Assembly: GCF_900110735.1 (NCBI RefSeq)
Contig: NZ_FOET01000019.1
Span: 1 to 64,000, forward strand
Direction: 5' to 3'
Origin: Streptomyces radiopugnans
GTDB taxonomy: Bacteria; Actinomycetota; Actinomycetes; Streptomycetales; Streptomycetaceae
DNA length: 64,000 nt
This document shows, one piece after another, positions 54,267 to 63,500 of the stretch; positions within the stretch are counted from its first letter, which is position 1, and every line of letters starts with the position of its first letter. The translations under genes were made by a program, and so were the position numbers. A model generated the notes under the pieces. It saw only the letters and a list, made by a program, of their open reading frames with translations. It made no database searches and was not told where the DNA came from.

Positions 54267-55064
54267 GTGATCACCACCGACTTCGTCCCCGGCTCCCCCT
54301 GCTGGATCGACCTGGGAACCCCAGACGTCCGGGCCGCCGCGGCCTTCTACGCTGCGGTGTTCGGCTGGGAGTACGAATCCATGGGGGAGGAGGAGGGCAT
54401 CGAGGGCGGGATGCTCCGGAAGGACGGCAGGACCGTCGCCGGGCTCGGCAAGCTGACCGAGGAAGGCGCGCGCTCGGCGTGGATGATCTACTACTGCGTC
54501 GCCGACGTGGACGCCGTGACCCGGGCCGTCGAGCGCGCGGGCGGCACCGTGCGCGTGCCACCGACGGGTCTCGACGAGTGGGGCCGGATGGCGCAGTACA
54601 GCGATCCGCTGGGCGGTCAGTTCGCCGTTCTGCAGCCGGGGAAGGACACCGGCGCCGAGCTGATGGGCCGGCCGGGCTCGCTGTCCTGGACCGAGCTGTA
54701 CACCAGCGACGCCGCGGCGTCGAAGGAGTTCTACGGGGGCGTCCTCGGCTGGCGGTTCGACGACATGGAACTGCCGGGCGGCGCGGGCACGTACTCCACC
54801 GTCACGCCCGCCGGGCTCTCCGACGAACGTGCGCAGGGCGGCATCATGGGGATGCGCACCGAGGACCTCGCCCTGGCGAACGGGCGGCCCTACTGGCACC
54901 CGGTCTTCGAGGTCGCCGACTGCGACGCCGCGGTCGCCGCGGTCACCGGGAACGGCGGCAGCGTGCAGATGGGGCCGGAGGACGCGGAGGGCGTCGGCCG
55001 GCTGGCGGTCTGCCTCGATCCGGCGAACGCGGACTTCGTGGTGCTCGCCCCGAACCCGAGCTGA
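54267..55064 (+). CDS. Two-domain VOC-family protein
   Basis: 265 residues comprising two VOC units. The first is CWIDLGTPDVRAAAAFYAAV with FGWEY and ends at YSDPLGGQFAVLQP. The second is SWTELYTSDAAASKEFYGGV with LGWRF, ending at CLDPANADFVVLAP. Similar paired VOC proteins are annotated as glyoxalases or hydroxylases, but the metal ligands and substrate cannot be fixed by eye. GTG 54267 has AAGGGAAG upstream. Confidence 0.9.
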   Translation: MITTDFVPGSPCWIDLGTPDVRAAAAFYAAVFGWEYESMGEEEGIEGGMLRKDGRTVAGLGKLTEEGARSAWMIYYCVADVDAVTRAVERAGGTVRVPPTGLDEWGRMAQYSDPLGGQFAVLQPGKDTGAELMGRPGSLSWTELYTSDAAASKEFYGGVLGWRFDDMELPGGAGTYSTVTPAGLSDERAQGGIMGMRTEDLALANGRPYWHPVFEVADCDAAVAAVTGNGGSVQMGPEDAEGVGRLAVCLDPANADFVVLAPNPS

Positions 55065-55994
55065 GCCGTGCTCCCACGGCCGGTGGGACGATGTGCGCGG
55101 CCGGGCGCGGTCGGCCCCCGGGTCGGCCGCGCCCGGCCGTTCCCGGGCGCATCCTGCGGCGATGGCGGGGGAGCCGGGGGGAGGCGGCGTCGCCCAGGGG
55201 TCCTCCGGTGTGCCGGGCCAGGCCTTCCGGGGGAGCCTCCAGGACCGTGCCGGGCTCGCCGGGAGGGGGGAGGGACGGGTGCGGGGCCGTGGCAGACGCC
55301 CCGGCGGTCGCCGGCCTCCCCACCGGTCCGCCGGTGAACACCACCGGGGCCGTCTCCGGCGGCAGTGGGCACCGCTCGACGGGCATCCCGGGCCGCCCGG
55401 TCCCGGAGGCCGGGAGGGGGGCGGCCGGCGCCGGCGAACGTGCCCGGCCCCGGCGGACGAGGAGCCGCGCGGGACGCCCCCGGGCCGACCACTTCGGCCC
55501 CGCCGACCGCGGTGGCCCGGTGCCGGCAGGGCCGATCGGCCCCCCGAGGGGCCTGACGGCCCCTGGCCCCAGTGAGCGGCGGTACCGAGACTGGGGGCGA
55601 AGAGGCCGCCCGCCGGTGGCCTTCCGGGACGGGAGCGCGCGATGAGCAATCCCGCGATCGCCTGGGCGGGCGTTCTCGCCCCAGGCCGTGGCGCTGTCGC
55701 CACGGACTGGGAGACGTGACCGCTCGGAGCGCCGCCGCGGAACGTGCACGTCCCCGGCCGCCTCCCCGGCGCACCTGCCGCCCGGCGCGGCTGCACGGCT
55801 GCACGGAGTCTCGACCTGCCATGGCCGGGAGAGGTGGGGGTACAGGGGGAACCGAACCCTGCCGGGGACAGGCGCGCGGCCACGCCGCCGGCCGGGGCCC
55901 CGGCGGCGCAGCGGGCCATCCGGTGCACCCGCCGCACCCGCCGCACCGCGCCCGCCACCGCGTCGCCGACCCGCCTGCGAAGGAGCAATCGAAC
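55065..55994. other. 930-bp gene-free leader with adjacent hairpins before the P-type ATPase
   Basis: No reading frame on either strand looks like a gene. At 55660-55705 two hairpins abut: GCCTGGG (55660-55666) with CCCAGGC (55680-55686), then CCGTGGCG (55686-55693) with CGCCACGG (55698-55705). The second is flanked by CCAG/CTGG. They lie about 300 bp before the ATPase start and could be a long 5' leader structure or a terminator for the VOC gene. The rest may be decayed sequence. Confidence 0.5.
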
Positions 55995-58772
55995 ATGACC
56001 CGACAGCCGTCCGGCACGGTCCCGCGACACGACTCGGAACCGGTGGCCGACGCCCACCGGCGCGGTGCCGCGCAGGTGGCCGGGCTCCTCGGCGTGGACC
56101 CGTCCGAGGGACTGCCCGAGGCGGAGGCGCAGCGGCGGGCCGACGACTGGGGCACCAACTCACTGGCCGAGCCCGCTCGCCGGTCGCAGTTGCTGCGCCT
56201 GCTCGACCAGTTCCGCAGCTGGCTGATCGGCATCCTGCTCGCCGCCGCGGTCGTCGCCGGCATCATCGGCGACATCAAGGACGCCGTCGTCATCACCGTC
56301 GTCCTCGTCCTCAACGCCGTCATCGGCTACCTGCAGGAACGACGTGCCGAACGCAGTCTGGAGGCACTGCGGCAGATGCTGGTGCCCACCGCCCGGGTGC
56401 GTCGCGACGGCCGGGTGCAGGTGGTCCAGGCCCGCACCCTGGTGCCCGGCGACGTGGTCCTGCTGGAAGCCGGCGACCGCATCCCCGCCGACGGCCGCCT
56501 GGTGGTGGCGGAGTCCGTCGAGGCCGCCGAGGCCACGCTGACCGGCGAGTCCCAGCCCGTCGCCAAGACGACCGCGCCCACCCGGGCCGACGGCGACGAC
56601 CCGGTGCCCGTCGCCGAACGCACCGGCATGCTGTTCATGAACACCGCCGTGACCCGCGGACGCGCCGAGATGATCGTGACCGCCACCGGCATGGGCACCG
56701 AGGTGGGCCGGATCGCCGCGGCCCTGCGCACCGGCACCGAACCGCCCAGCCCGCTGCAGGTGCAGATGGACAGCCTGGGCCGGCGACTGGCCGTGGTCAG
56801 CGGTGTCGCGGTGGCCGCCTACGCGATCGTGTCCCTCGTCCGCGGAGAGGACCTGGCCGACCTCGCCCTGCGCGCCGTGGCGCTGGCGGTCGCCGCGATC
56901 CCCGAGGGCCTGCCCGCCGTCCTCGCCCTCACCCTGGCCCTGGGCGTGCACCGGATGGCCCGCCGCGGCGCCATCGTCAAGCGCCTGGCCTCCGTGGAGG
57001 CCCTCGGCTCCGCGACCGTGGTGTGCAGCGACAAGACCGGCACCCTGACCCTGAACGAGATGACCGCCCGCGCCCTGTGGTCGGCCGGGCGCTTCTACGA
57101 GGTGACCGGCGACGGCTACGACACGGCCGGCAGCGTACGGCCGGCGGCCGGCGCCGGTCCGACAGCAGGCACCGGTCCGGCCGCCGCGGACCCGCAGGAC
57201 GCGATCCTGCCGTTCGCACTGTGCAACGACGCCCGCCTCACCGGCGAGGGCATCATCGGAGACCCCACCGAAGCCGCCGTGCTAGTGCTCGCCGCCAAGA
57301 CCGGTCTCGACCCCGAGGCGCTGCGCGCCCGCACCCCGCGCACCGGCGAGGTGCCCTTCGACCCGGCCGCCAAGTACATGGCCACCTTCCACGCCGAGGC
57401 CGACGGATCCGCCCGCATCCACGCCAAGGGCGCCGTCGACGTCCTGCTGGACCGCTGCACCCACGTCCTGACCGAGCACGGCCGCGTCCCCATGGACGAC
57501 GAGCGGCGCCGGGAGGTCGTGGCCGCCGCCACCCGGCTGGGCGGTCAGGGCCTGCGCGTCCTCGGCGCCGCCACCGCCACCACCACCGGCCGATCGAACT
57601 CGCGGGAGGTGGCGGGGCTGACCCTGACGGCGGTCGCCGGGATCGCCGACCCGCCCCGCTCCCAGGCCCGCGACGCCGTCGCCCTGGCCCAGGCCGCCGG
57701 CGTCACCGTCAAGATGATCACCGGGGACCACGCCGACACCGCCGCCGCCATCGCCCGCGAACTCGGCATCACCGGTGATGCCGTCACCGGCGCCGAACTG
57801 GCCCGGATGAGCGCCGAGGAACTCGCCTCGCGCATCGACGGCGTCGGCATCTTCGCCCGCGTCGCCCCCGAGCACAAGGTCACCATCGTCCGCGCCCTCG
57901 CGCAGCGCGGCCACATCGTGGCCATGACCGGCGACGGGGTCAACGACGCCGCCGCCCTGCGCGCCGCGCACATCGGCGTCGCCATGGGCGTCACCGGCAC
58001 CGACGTCGCCAAGGAGGCCGCCGACATGGTGCTGACCGACGACGACTTCTCCACCATCGTCCGGGCGGTACGCGAAGGCCGCGCCATCTACGACAACATC
58101 ACCACCTTCGTCCGCTTCCAGCTGTCCACCAACGTCGGCGCCATCCTCACCCTGCTCGCCACCGTGCTGGCCGGGCTGCCCGCCCCCATGACCGCGATCC
58201 AGCTGCTGTGGGTCAACATCATCATGGACGGGCCGCCCGCGATGGCCCTGGGCATCGACCCGCCGCGGGAGGGCATCATGCACCGCCCGCCCCGGCCGCC
58301 CGGCGAGCGCATCCTGGGCGCCCGCCGGCTGGGCGCCATCGCCCGCGCCGGCGCGGTCATGGCCACCGGCACACTGGCCGTCTTCGCGGTCGCCCGCGAC
58401 CTCACCGATCCCGCGACGGCCGCGACCATGGCCTTCACCACGTTCGTGCTCTTCCAGCTGTTCAACGCCCTGAACGCGCGCAGCGAGGACGGCCCCGTCC
58501 TCGGCCGCCACCAGCTGCGCAACCGCATCCTGTGGGCCAGCCTGGCAGCCGTCCTCGTGCTGCAGATCGTCGCCGTGCAGGTCCCCTTCGCCCACGGCGT
58601 CTTCGACACCGTCTCCCTCACAGCCGCCCAGTGGGCGGTGTGCGTGGCCACCGCCTCCACCGTGCTGCTCGTGGAACACCTCTGGCGGTCCCTCCGGCCC
58701 CGCGGCGGCCACACCTCCGGCGCCCCCGCACCGCACCCGCACCACCGCGCCGCGGCACGCCCCGGCGAGTGA
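55995..58772 (+). CDS. P-type Ca2+/Mn2+-transporting ATPase (type II, SPCA-like)
   Basis: 925 residues. Core motifs: TGES (near residue 183), PEGLPAV in M4, phosphorylation motif CSDKTGTLT with Asp346, TGDHADT and MTGDGVNDAAALR. The ion-site residues can be compared with SERCA. The M4 Glu (VAAIPEGLP) is kept and M6 has the Asn and Asp, in WVNIIMDGPPA. The M5 motif STNVGAILT lacks the second Glu. That pattern leaves one site, and IMDGPPA matches secretory-pathway SPCA pumps, which move Ca2+ or Mn2+. ATG 55995 has AAGGAG upstream. It is preceded by a long leader with hairpins and followed by no partner gene. Confidence 0.93.
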   Translation: MTRQPSGTVPRHDSEPVADAHRRGAAQVAGLLGVDPSEGLPEAEAQRRADDWGTNSLAEPARRSQLLRLLDQFRSWLIGILLAAAVVAGIIGDIKDAVVITVVLVLNAVIGYLQERRAERSLEALRQMLVPTARVRRDGRVQVVQARTLVPGDVVLLEAGDRIPADGRLVVAESVEAAEATLTGESQPVAKTTAPTRADGDDPVPVAERTGMLFMNTAVTRGRAEMIVTATGMGTEVGRIAAALRTGTEPPSPLQVQMDSLGRRLAVVSGVAVAAYAIVSLVRGEDLADLALRAVALAVAAIPEGLPAVLALTLALGVHRMARRGAIVKRLASVEALGSATVVCSDKTGTLTLNEMTARALWSAGRFYEVTGDGYDTAGSVRPAAGAGPTAGTGPAAADPQDAILPFALCNDARLTGEGIIGDPTEAAVLVLAAKTGLDPEALRARTPRTGEVPFDPAAKYMATFHAEADGSARIHAKGAVDVLLDRCTHVLTEHGRVPMDDERRREVVAAATRLGGQGLRVLGAATATTTGRSNSREVAGLTLTAVAGIADPPRSQARDAVALAQAAGVTVKMITGDHADTAAAIARELGITGDAVTGAELARMSAEELASRIDGVGIFARVAPEHKVTIVRALAQRGHIVAMTGDGVNDAAALRAAHIGVAMGVTGTDVAKEAADMVLTDDDFSTIVRAVREGRAIYDNITTFVRFQLSTNVGAILTLLATVLAGLPAPMTAIQLLWVNIIMDGPPAMALGIDPPREGIMHRPPRPPGERILGARRLGAIARAGAVMATGTLAVFAVARDLTDPATAATMAFTTFVLFQLFNALNARSEDGPVLGRHQLRNRILWASLAAVLVLQIVAVQVPFAHGVFDTVSLTAAQWAVCVATASTVLLVEHLWRSLRPRGGHTSGAPAPHPHHRAAARPGE

Positions 58773-58995
58773 GACCGCCTGGTCCCCGTAGGTCACTACG
58801 GCGGCGGCAGGGGCCGGGCGCAGCCCCACCGGGAGGCTGTGGCGTGGACGGGCCGCCCGCACCGGGCTCCGGCCCAGGGCGATCTCCGCCGGCCGGCCGT
58901 GCCGTGCGCCTGCCGGAAAATCCTCCGGGGATGTCAGCCGGCGCTGTTAGCCTCCTGCGGCCCGTGTCATGTGGGGGACCACAGGGAGGAGAAAC

Positions 58996-61149
58996 GTGAA
59001 CAGTGCCGAGGAATCCGGGAGTTGGCGAAGATCCCGTAGCCTTGCCGCGGGGTGCCTCGCCATGGCCGCCGCGCTGACCGCACCCGGCGCGGCCCATGCC
59101 GTCGAGAACCTGCCGCCACGTCAGCCGCTGGTGCAGGATCTGCAGGCCGGAACCCGGCCGTGCGCCGCCGGTGAGGACAGGCCCTACGTCGCAAGCCCGC
59201 CCACGCTCAGCGCGGTTCTGTACGACCCGGAAGAGGACAACCAGCCCGCCGAGGCCAACCTCGTGCACGGCGAGTTCGAGGCCTGGTGGCAGGACGCCGA
59301 CGGTGCCGAGCAGCGCCTGACGTACTCCACGCGCACCACGCTGTCGGGGACGCGGCAGCAGTGGAGGCTGCCGCAGGACATCCCGGCGAACACGCCGATC
59401 TCCTGGCGCGTCCGCGCGAACGACGGAACCGCGGTGTCGGCCTGGAGCTCCCAGGGCGACGGCATCACCTGCGAGTTCGTCTACGACGACGTCAGCCCGG
59501 ACAAGCCGGTCGTCACCTCCCCGGACTACCCCGAGGACGAGATCCGCGACGGCGTCGGCGTCTGGGGCGGCTTCACCATGGACTCCCCGTCCGACGACGT
59601 GGTCGAGTACCGCTACAACTTCATCGGCGGCCCGTATCTGACCGCCCGTCCCGACGAACCCGGCGGCCCGGCCACCATCCGGCACCTTCCCACCAGACCT
59701 GCGCCCGACTACCTGAGCGTCCGCGCGATCGACCGGGCCGGCCGCAGCAGCGCGACGACCACGTACTGGTTCCGGGTCAAGTCCGGCCGTGCCCCGGTTG
59801 CCCACTGGACGCTCGGTGACGCGGCCGGTTCCGCCACGGCCGAGGCCGAGAGCGGGCCCGACGCCCGGGCAGGCGCCGGTGTGACGTTCGGCGCCTCCGC
59901 ACCCAGGGGCACCTCACTGGCCTCGGCAGTCCGTCTCGACGGCGGTGGTCACGGGTACCTCACCCCGGACGTCCCGGCCGTCGACACTCGCGGCACTTAT
60001 GCCGTCAGCGCCTGGGCACGCCCCGCGGAGACGGACCGTGGCATGACCGTGGTCAGCCAGGACGCGGGCCCCTCCGCCGGCTTCTCCCTGGATCTGCACA
60101 CGAGCGGCGACGGGCCCCGATGGTCCTTCGCGGTCGGCGGTACGCGGATCTCCGGTGGGGCGCCGGAGACCGGCGAGTGGGCCCATCTGCTTGGCCTGTA
60201 CGACGTGGAGACCGGCCTGGCCCGGCTCTACGTCAATGGGCGTGAGGTCGGTACCGCCGCCCGGGCGACGCCCGCCGACACCTCCGACGGAGCTTTCCAG
60301 ATCGGCCGGGTACGCAAGGACGACGGCTACCGCGGCCGCTGGCACGGCGAACTCGGTGACGTACGGGCGTACGACAGGGTCGCCGTGCCGGACGAGGTGA
60401 ACGAACTCGCATACCGCAAGCCGACACTGCTCGGCCACTGGTCCCTGGAGGACGCCCCGGGCGGTGTGAGTCCGGAGCAGAGCGGCAGGGCCCCGCTGAC
60501 CCTCGGCCCGGGGGCCACCATCCACCGTGTTCCGGACGGTTCCTGCACCCCCGACTTCGATCCGGACTGCCCTGCCGTGCCCTACCCGCTCGTCGGTGAC
60601 GGTCATCTCCGACTGGACGGCGAGAACGGGTATGCCAGCACCGACAGTGCCGTCGTGGACACAACGAACAGCTTCACCCTGGGCGTGGTCGTCCGCCTCG
60701 CCGATTCCGCGCCGACCCGCCCGATGACCGTGCTGTCCCAGCCGGGCAAGCACACGGACGTCTTCAAGGTGCGCTACGACCCCTCCGTCCACTCCTGGCA
60801 ACTGGTGATGCCGCAGAAGGACAGGGCAGACGCGCCCGAGGTCGTGGTGTCCCAGATCCATGCCCCGGACGGCGGAGAGGGGCCGGGCCACCGGCTGGCC
60901 GTGGTGTACGACGACGCCGCCGACCGGATCAAGCTCTACCTCGACGGTCACACCAACGACGGCGCGACAGCGTCCTTCCCCGGCAGTCCGCCGAGCTCCG
61001 GAGCCCTGCAGATCGGCCGCTCCATGACCGGCGACGGCTGGGGCGAGTATCTGCACGGGGACGTGGACGAGGTGCAGGCGTACGCCGGGGCGCTGCGTGA
61101 CACCGACATCTTCGGCCTCGGCTGGGGCACGGCCCCTTGCCTCTGCTGA
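58996..61149 (+). CDS. Secreted protein with two LamG-like jelly-roll domains
   Basis: 717 residues. Signal peptide (RSLAAGCLAMAAALTAPGAA, cleavage after HA). Then an Ig-like N-terminal region (PPTLSAVLYDPEEDNQPAEA, EANLVHGEFEAWWQDADG) and two concanavalin/LamG-type domains: one around VAHWTLGDAAGSATAEAESG to IGRVRKDDGYRGRWHGELGD, one around LLGHWSLEDAPGGVSPEQSG to IGRSMTGDGWGEYLHGDVDE. The role is probably extracellular carbohydrate or surface binding. No catalytic domain is seen. GTG 58996 is chosen for its GGGAGGAG site. It ends in a CLC motif. Confidence 0.87.
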   Translation: MNSAEESGSWRRSRSLAAGCLAMAAALTAPGAAHAVENLPPRQPLVQDLQAGTRPCAAGEDRPYVASPPTLSAVLYDPEEDNQPAEANLVHGEFEAWWQDADGAEQRLTYSTRTTLSGTRQQWRLPQDIPANTPISWRVRANDGTAVSAWSSQGDGITCEFVYDDVSPDKPVVTSPDYPEDEIRDGVGVWGGFTMDSPSDDVVEYRYNFIGGPYLTARPDEPGGPATIRHLPTRPAPDYLSVRAIDRAGRSSATTTYWFRVKSGRAPVAHWTLGDAAGSATAEAESGPDARAGAGVTFGASAPRGTSLASAVRLDGGGHGYLTPDVPAVDTRGTYAVSAWARPAETDRGMTVVSQDAGPSAGFSLDLHTSGDGPRWSFAVGGTRISGGAPETGEWAHLLGLYDVETGLARLYVNGREVGTAARATPADTSDGAFQIGRVRKDDGYRGRWHGELGDVRAYDRVAVPDEVNELAYRKPTLLGHWSLEDAPGGVSPEQSGRAPLTLGPGATIHRVPDGSCTPDFDPDCPAVPYPLVGDGHLRLDGENGYASTDSAVVDTTNSFTLGVVVRLADSAPTRPMTVLSQPGKHTDVFKVRYDPSVHSWQLVMPQKDRADAPEVVVSQIHAPDGGEGPGHRLAVVYDDAADRIKLYLDGHTNDGATASFPGSPPSSGALQIGRSMTGDGWGEYLHGDVDEVQAYAGALRDTDIFGLGWGTAPCLC

Positions 61150-61175
61150 GTCCGGCGCACACCGGCCTTTCGGAA

Positions 61176-61233
61176 CCGATGGGCCCGGCCCTCTTCGCCC
61201 TGTCCACGGGCATGCGAGGGACGGGCCCATCGG
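61176..61233 (+). terminator. Inverted repeat after the LamG gene
   Basis: A 12-bp perfect inverted repeat, CCGATGGGCCCG (61176-61187) and CGGGCCCATCGG (61222-61233), with a 34-base loop, begins 26 bp after the stop codon. Probably a terminator; the large loop makes this less certain than the short-loop hairpins in the window. Confidence 0.45.
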
Positions 61234-61305
61234 CCCGTGCCGCCTCCGCGTCCGGTCGGTCCGGCGCGCCGGAGACCGGATCGACCCCGTGAGAAGGGAA
61301 CCCCG

Positions 61306-61365
61306 ATGATCGCGCGCACCTCACTGCCTCCCTGTGCCGGTCCCGCTGGAGAGGCCGGCTCTTGA
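61306..61365 (+). CDS. Possible 19-residue leader peptide overlapping the next gene
   Basis: ATG 61306 with a good GAAGGGAA site encodes MIARTSLPPCAGPAGEAGS and stops at TGA 61363-61365. Its stop overlaps the TTG start of the next gene (TTGA), an arrangement that would couple translation. It is too short to judge by composition; it could be a translational leader or chance. Confidence 0.35.
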   Translation: MIARTSLPPCAGPAGEAGS

Positions 61366-61685
61366 ACGCCCGCCGGCGGATCGCCGTGGGGTGGGCCGTG
61401 CTCTGCCTGGCCGGCCTCGCCGCCACCTTCGCCCTCGGTACCGAGCCGTCCGCGGACACGCGGCGTTCCCCCGGCGGGGAACCGGCGCCGACCGGCACGT
61501 ACGCCGTCGACTGCCGGGAACTCGCCGACGACGTCGCGCAGGCCCGTGCCGAGGCCGAGCGCGAGCGGCGCGAAGCGCTCGCCCCGTCCGCGACCCCGGT
61601 GCGCCCGAACGCGACCCTCAGGACCGTGATGGTGCCGGAGGAGTGCGCGGACGAGTTCGAGGACCGCGGTCTGATGACACGTTGA
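61362..61685 (+). CDS. Small exported or membrane-anchored protein
   Basis: 107 residues from TTG 61362. The basic NARRRIAV start and hydrophobic stretch GWAVLCLAGLAATFALG suggest a signal anchor. A Thr/Pro linker and a soluble tail with two Cys (AVDCRELADDVAQARAEAER, VPEECADEFEDRG) follow. The two cysteines could form a disulfide outside the membrane. No lipobox. Function unknown. The rare TTG start overlaps a 19-codon reading frame; an SD-like GGAGAG lies eight bases upstream. Confidence 0.6.
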   Translation: MNARRRIAVGWAVLCLAGLAATFALGTEPSADTRRSPGGEPAPTGTYAVDCRELADDVAQARAEAERERREALAPSATPVRPNATLRTVMVPEECADEFEDRGLMTR

Positions 61686-61885
61686 GCACGGCGCATCCCG
61701 CGGTCGGCCACGGGACCTCGCCGCCCGCCTCGTTCCGCGTGATCTCCGTCCACCGGATCCCGCCGTGCGGCCGCCGCGGGGCGATCGGCCCGGCTGGTAC
61801 GCGGAACCCGCTGCGACCGTTACGGGTGCGCCCTAGCGGCCGTTATCGGAGCGTCTGTGCCCAGCGGCGTCGCCCCGGAGGAGCG

Positions 61886-62128
61886 GTGGACCTGTTCTCT
61901 GTACGCGTGCACGGTCCCAAGGTGTTCGGACGCCGGCGGCCCCGGCGCCGTCCGGAAGCGCTGATCGGCCGCTACCGGGCGCGCCCACCGGGCACCGAGT
62001 TCGGGCGATGGGCTCTGGAAGCGGCCCGGGAGCGCCCGGCCGGACTGCCGACGACCGAGCGGATGCCGGCCGGGCCCTTAGGGGCACAGCGGGACAGGCG
62101 GCTGTACACCGAACCGAGCTGGACCTGA
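61886..62128 (+). CDS. Possible small basic hypothetical protein
   Basis: 80 residues from GTG 61886, preceded closely by GGAGGAG: DLFSVRVHGPKVFGRRRPRR, then RPEALIGRYRARPPGTEFGR and LYTEPSWT at the end. Arg- and Pro-rich, no recognised domain. It lies 51 bp before the methyltransferase gene on the same strand. The composition could be non-coding, so this is tentative. Confidence 0.35.
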   Translation: MDLFSVRVHGPKVFGRRRPRRRPEALIGRYRARPPGTEFGRWALEAARERPAGLPTTERMPAGPLGAQRDRRLYTEPSWT

Positions 62129-62179
62129 CCACCCTTCGCAAACCTTTCCGCCCCCGACTCGCCCACGGAGGTCATCTCG

Positions 62180-63457
62180 GTGCCCGACCACACCCCGCCC
62201 GCGTCCCCCACCGGCGCCCCGGCCGCGCGTGCGGCGCGGGACCGTGCCGCCGCCGCCCGGGCGGCGATGGTCGCCCGTCTGGAAGAGGCCGGCGACCTTC
62301 GCCCCGGGCCCGTGCGCGACGCCCTGCTGGCACTGCCCCGGGAAGTGCTGATGCCGCAGGCGTACGTGCGGCGCAGCGCACCGGAGGAGACACCGCCGCG
62401 CTGGGCGCTGCTGGACTGGTCGGCGGCCGCGGACCGGCCGGAGCTGCTCGATGTGCTGTACGACGGAAGGAGCGTGCTCATCCAGCACGGCGGCGAGCCG
62501 CTCCTGGGCCGGAAGCGCGGTGTCCGCTCAGGAGGCGCGATCACGTCGATGGCCAGCGTGACGGGGACGACGGCCCGGCTGCTGCAACAGCTGGATCTGC
62601 GGCCGGGGCAGCGGGTGCTGGACATCGGCACGGGCGCGGGGGTGACCGCCGCGGTGGCGTGTCTCCTCTGCGGTGATACGGGCGTGGTCACCCTCGACCG
62701 GGATGCGCACCTCACCGCGGCCGCCCGGGCGCGCCTGGCCGACCTCGGCCACCGGCCCGTCGCCGTGACCGGAGACGGTGAGGCGGGCTGGCCCGGCCGG
62801 GCACCGTACGACCGGATCCTCGTCTCCTTCGCCGTCCCCCGCGTACCCGGGGCGTGGTTGGAGCAACTCGCGCCGGAGGGTGTGGCGCTGGCGACGGTCG
62901 GCACCAGTTCGCCGTCGTGGCCGGGCCTGGCCACGGTCACCAGGACACCGGACGGCCGGACTGAGGCGGAGCTACGGGCAGTGGAGTTCGGGCACCGCGC
63001 CGGGCATGGCCTGGAGCGCGTTCTTCTCGATGCCGGTCTCCGTGCACGGATCGCCGCCGGCAACGGCCGGACCGCGTACAGCCGTCTGGCACCGCCACCG
63101 GACGTCGCTCGGGGAATGTGGCTGGCCCTGGACCATCTCCATCCCGGACTGGTGCGTGACTTCGGCGCCGAGCACCTGGGGATCGGAGCCCCCGCATGCG
63201 GCTCGTGGGTGCGCGTCCGTCCGGACGGCGGCGGAGTGTGGGCCGTCACCTCGTCGGGGCCACGCGACATCTGGGAGGAGATCCAGGGCGTCGCCGCCCG
63301 GTGGCGGGCCGCCGGGCAGCCCGCGGCGTACCGGCTGGAGTTCGGACCGGGCGGGGAGCAGTGGGCGAGTGCCGGCCGCGGCCGAGGCGCCCTGTCCTGG
63401 CAGCTCACCGATCAGCGCCCGAAGGGCCCCCGGACAGGGGACGGGGAGACGCGGTGA
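62180..63457 (+). CDS. Protein-L-isoaspartate O-methyltransferase-like protein
   Basis: 425 residues, longer than the usual 210-residue repair enzyme. The PIMT-type SAM-binding core is clear: VRDALLALPREVLMPQAYVR, SMASVTGTTARLLQQLDLRP and GQRVLDIGTGAGVTAAVACL, then YDRILVSFAVPRVPGAWLEQ. A C-terminal extension follows (RGMWLALDHLHPGLVRDFGA, RWRAAGQPAAYRLEFGPGGE). Extended PIMTs of this type occur in actinobacterial peptide-modification loci as well as alone; here no cyclase or ATP-grasp is nearby. GTG 62180 has GGAGG nine bases upstream. Confidence 0.9.
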   Translation: MPDHTPPASPTGAPAARAARDRAAAARAAMVARLEEAGDLRPGPVRDALLALPREVLMPQAYVRRSAPEETPPRWALLDWSAAADRPELLDVLYDGRSVLIQHGGEPLLGRKRGVRSGGAITSMASVTGTTARLLQQLDLRPGQRVLDIGTGAGVTAAVACLLCGDTGVVTLDRDAHLTAAARARLADLGHRPVAVTGDGEAGWPGRAPYDRILVSFAVPRVPGAWLEQLAPEGVALATVGTSSPSWPGLATVTRTPDGRTEAELRAVEFGHRAGHGLERVLLDAGLRARIAAGNGRTAYSRLAPPPDVARGMWLALDHLHPGLVRDFGAEHLGIGAPACGSWVRVRPDGGGVWAVTSSGPRDIWEEIQGVAARWRAAGQPAAYRLEFGPGGEQWASAGRGRGALSWQLTDQRPKGPRTGDGETR

Positions 63458-63500
63458 CGAGCCGGCGCCTCGGGCGAGGCCGGTGATCCGGCCGGCCGGC

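Noticed and set aside
54890..56323. Minus-strand frame of about 480 codons across the gap before the P-type ATPase
   Set aside because: Composition is Arg/Pro/Ala-rich and much of it is antisense to the ATPase; no domain recognised.
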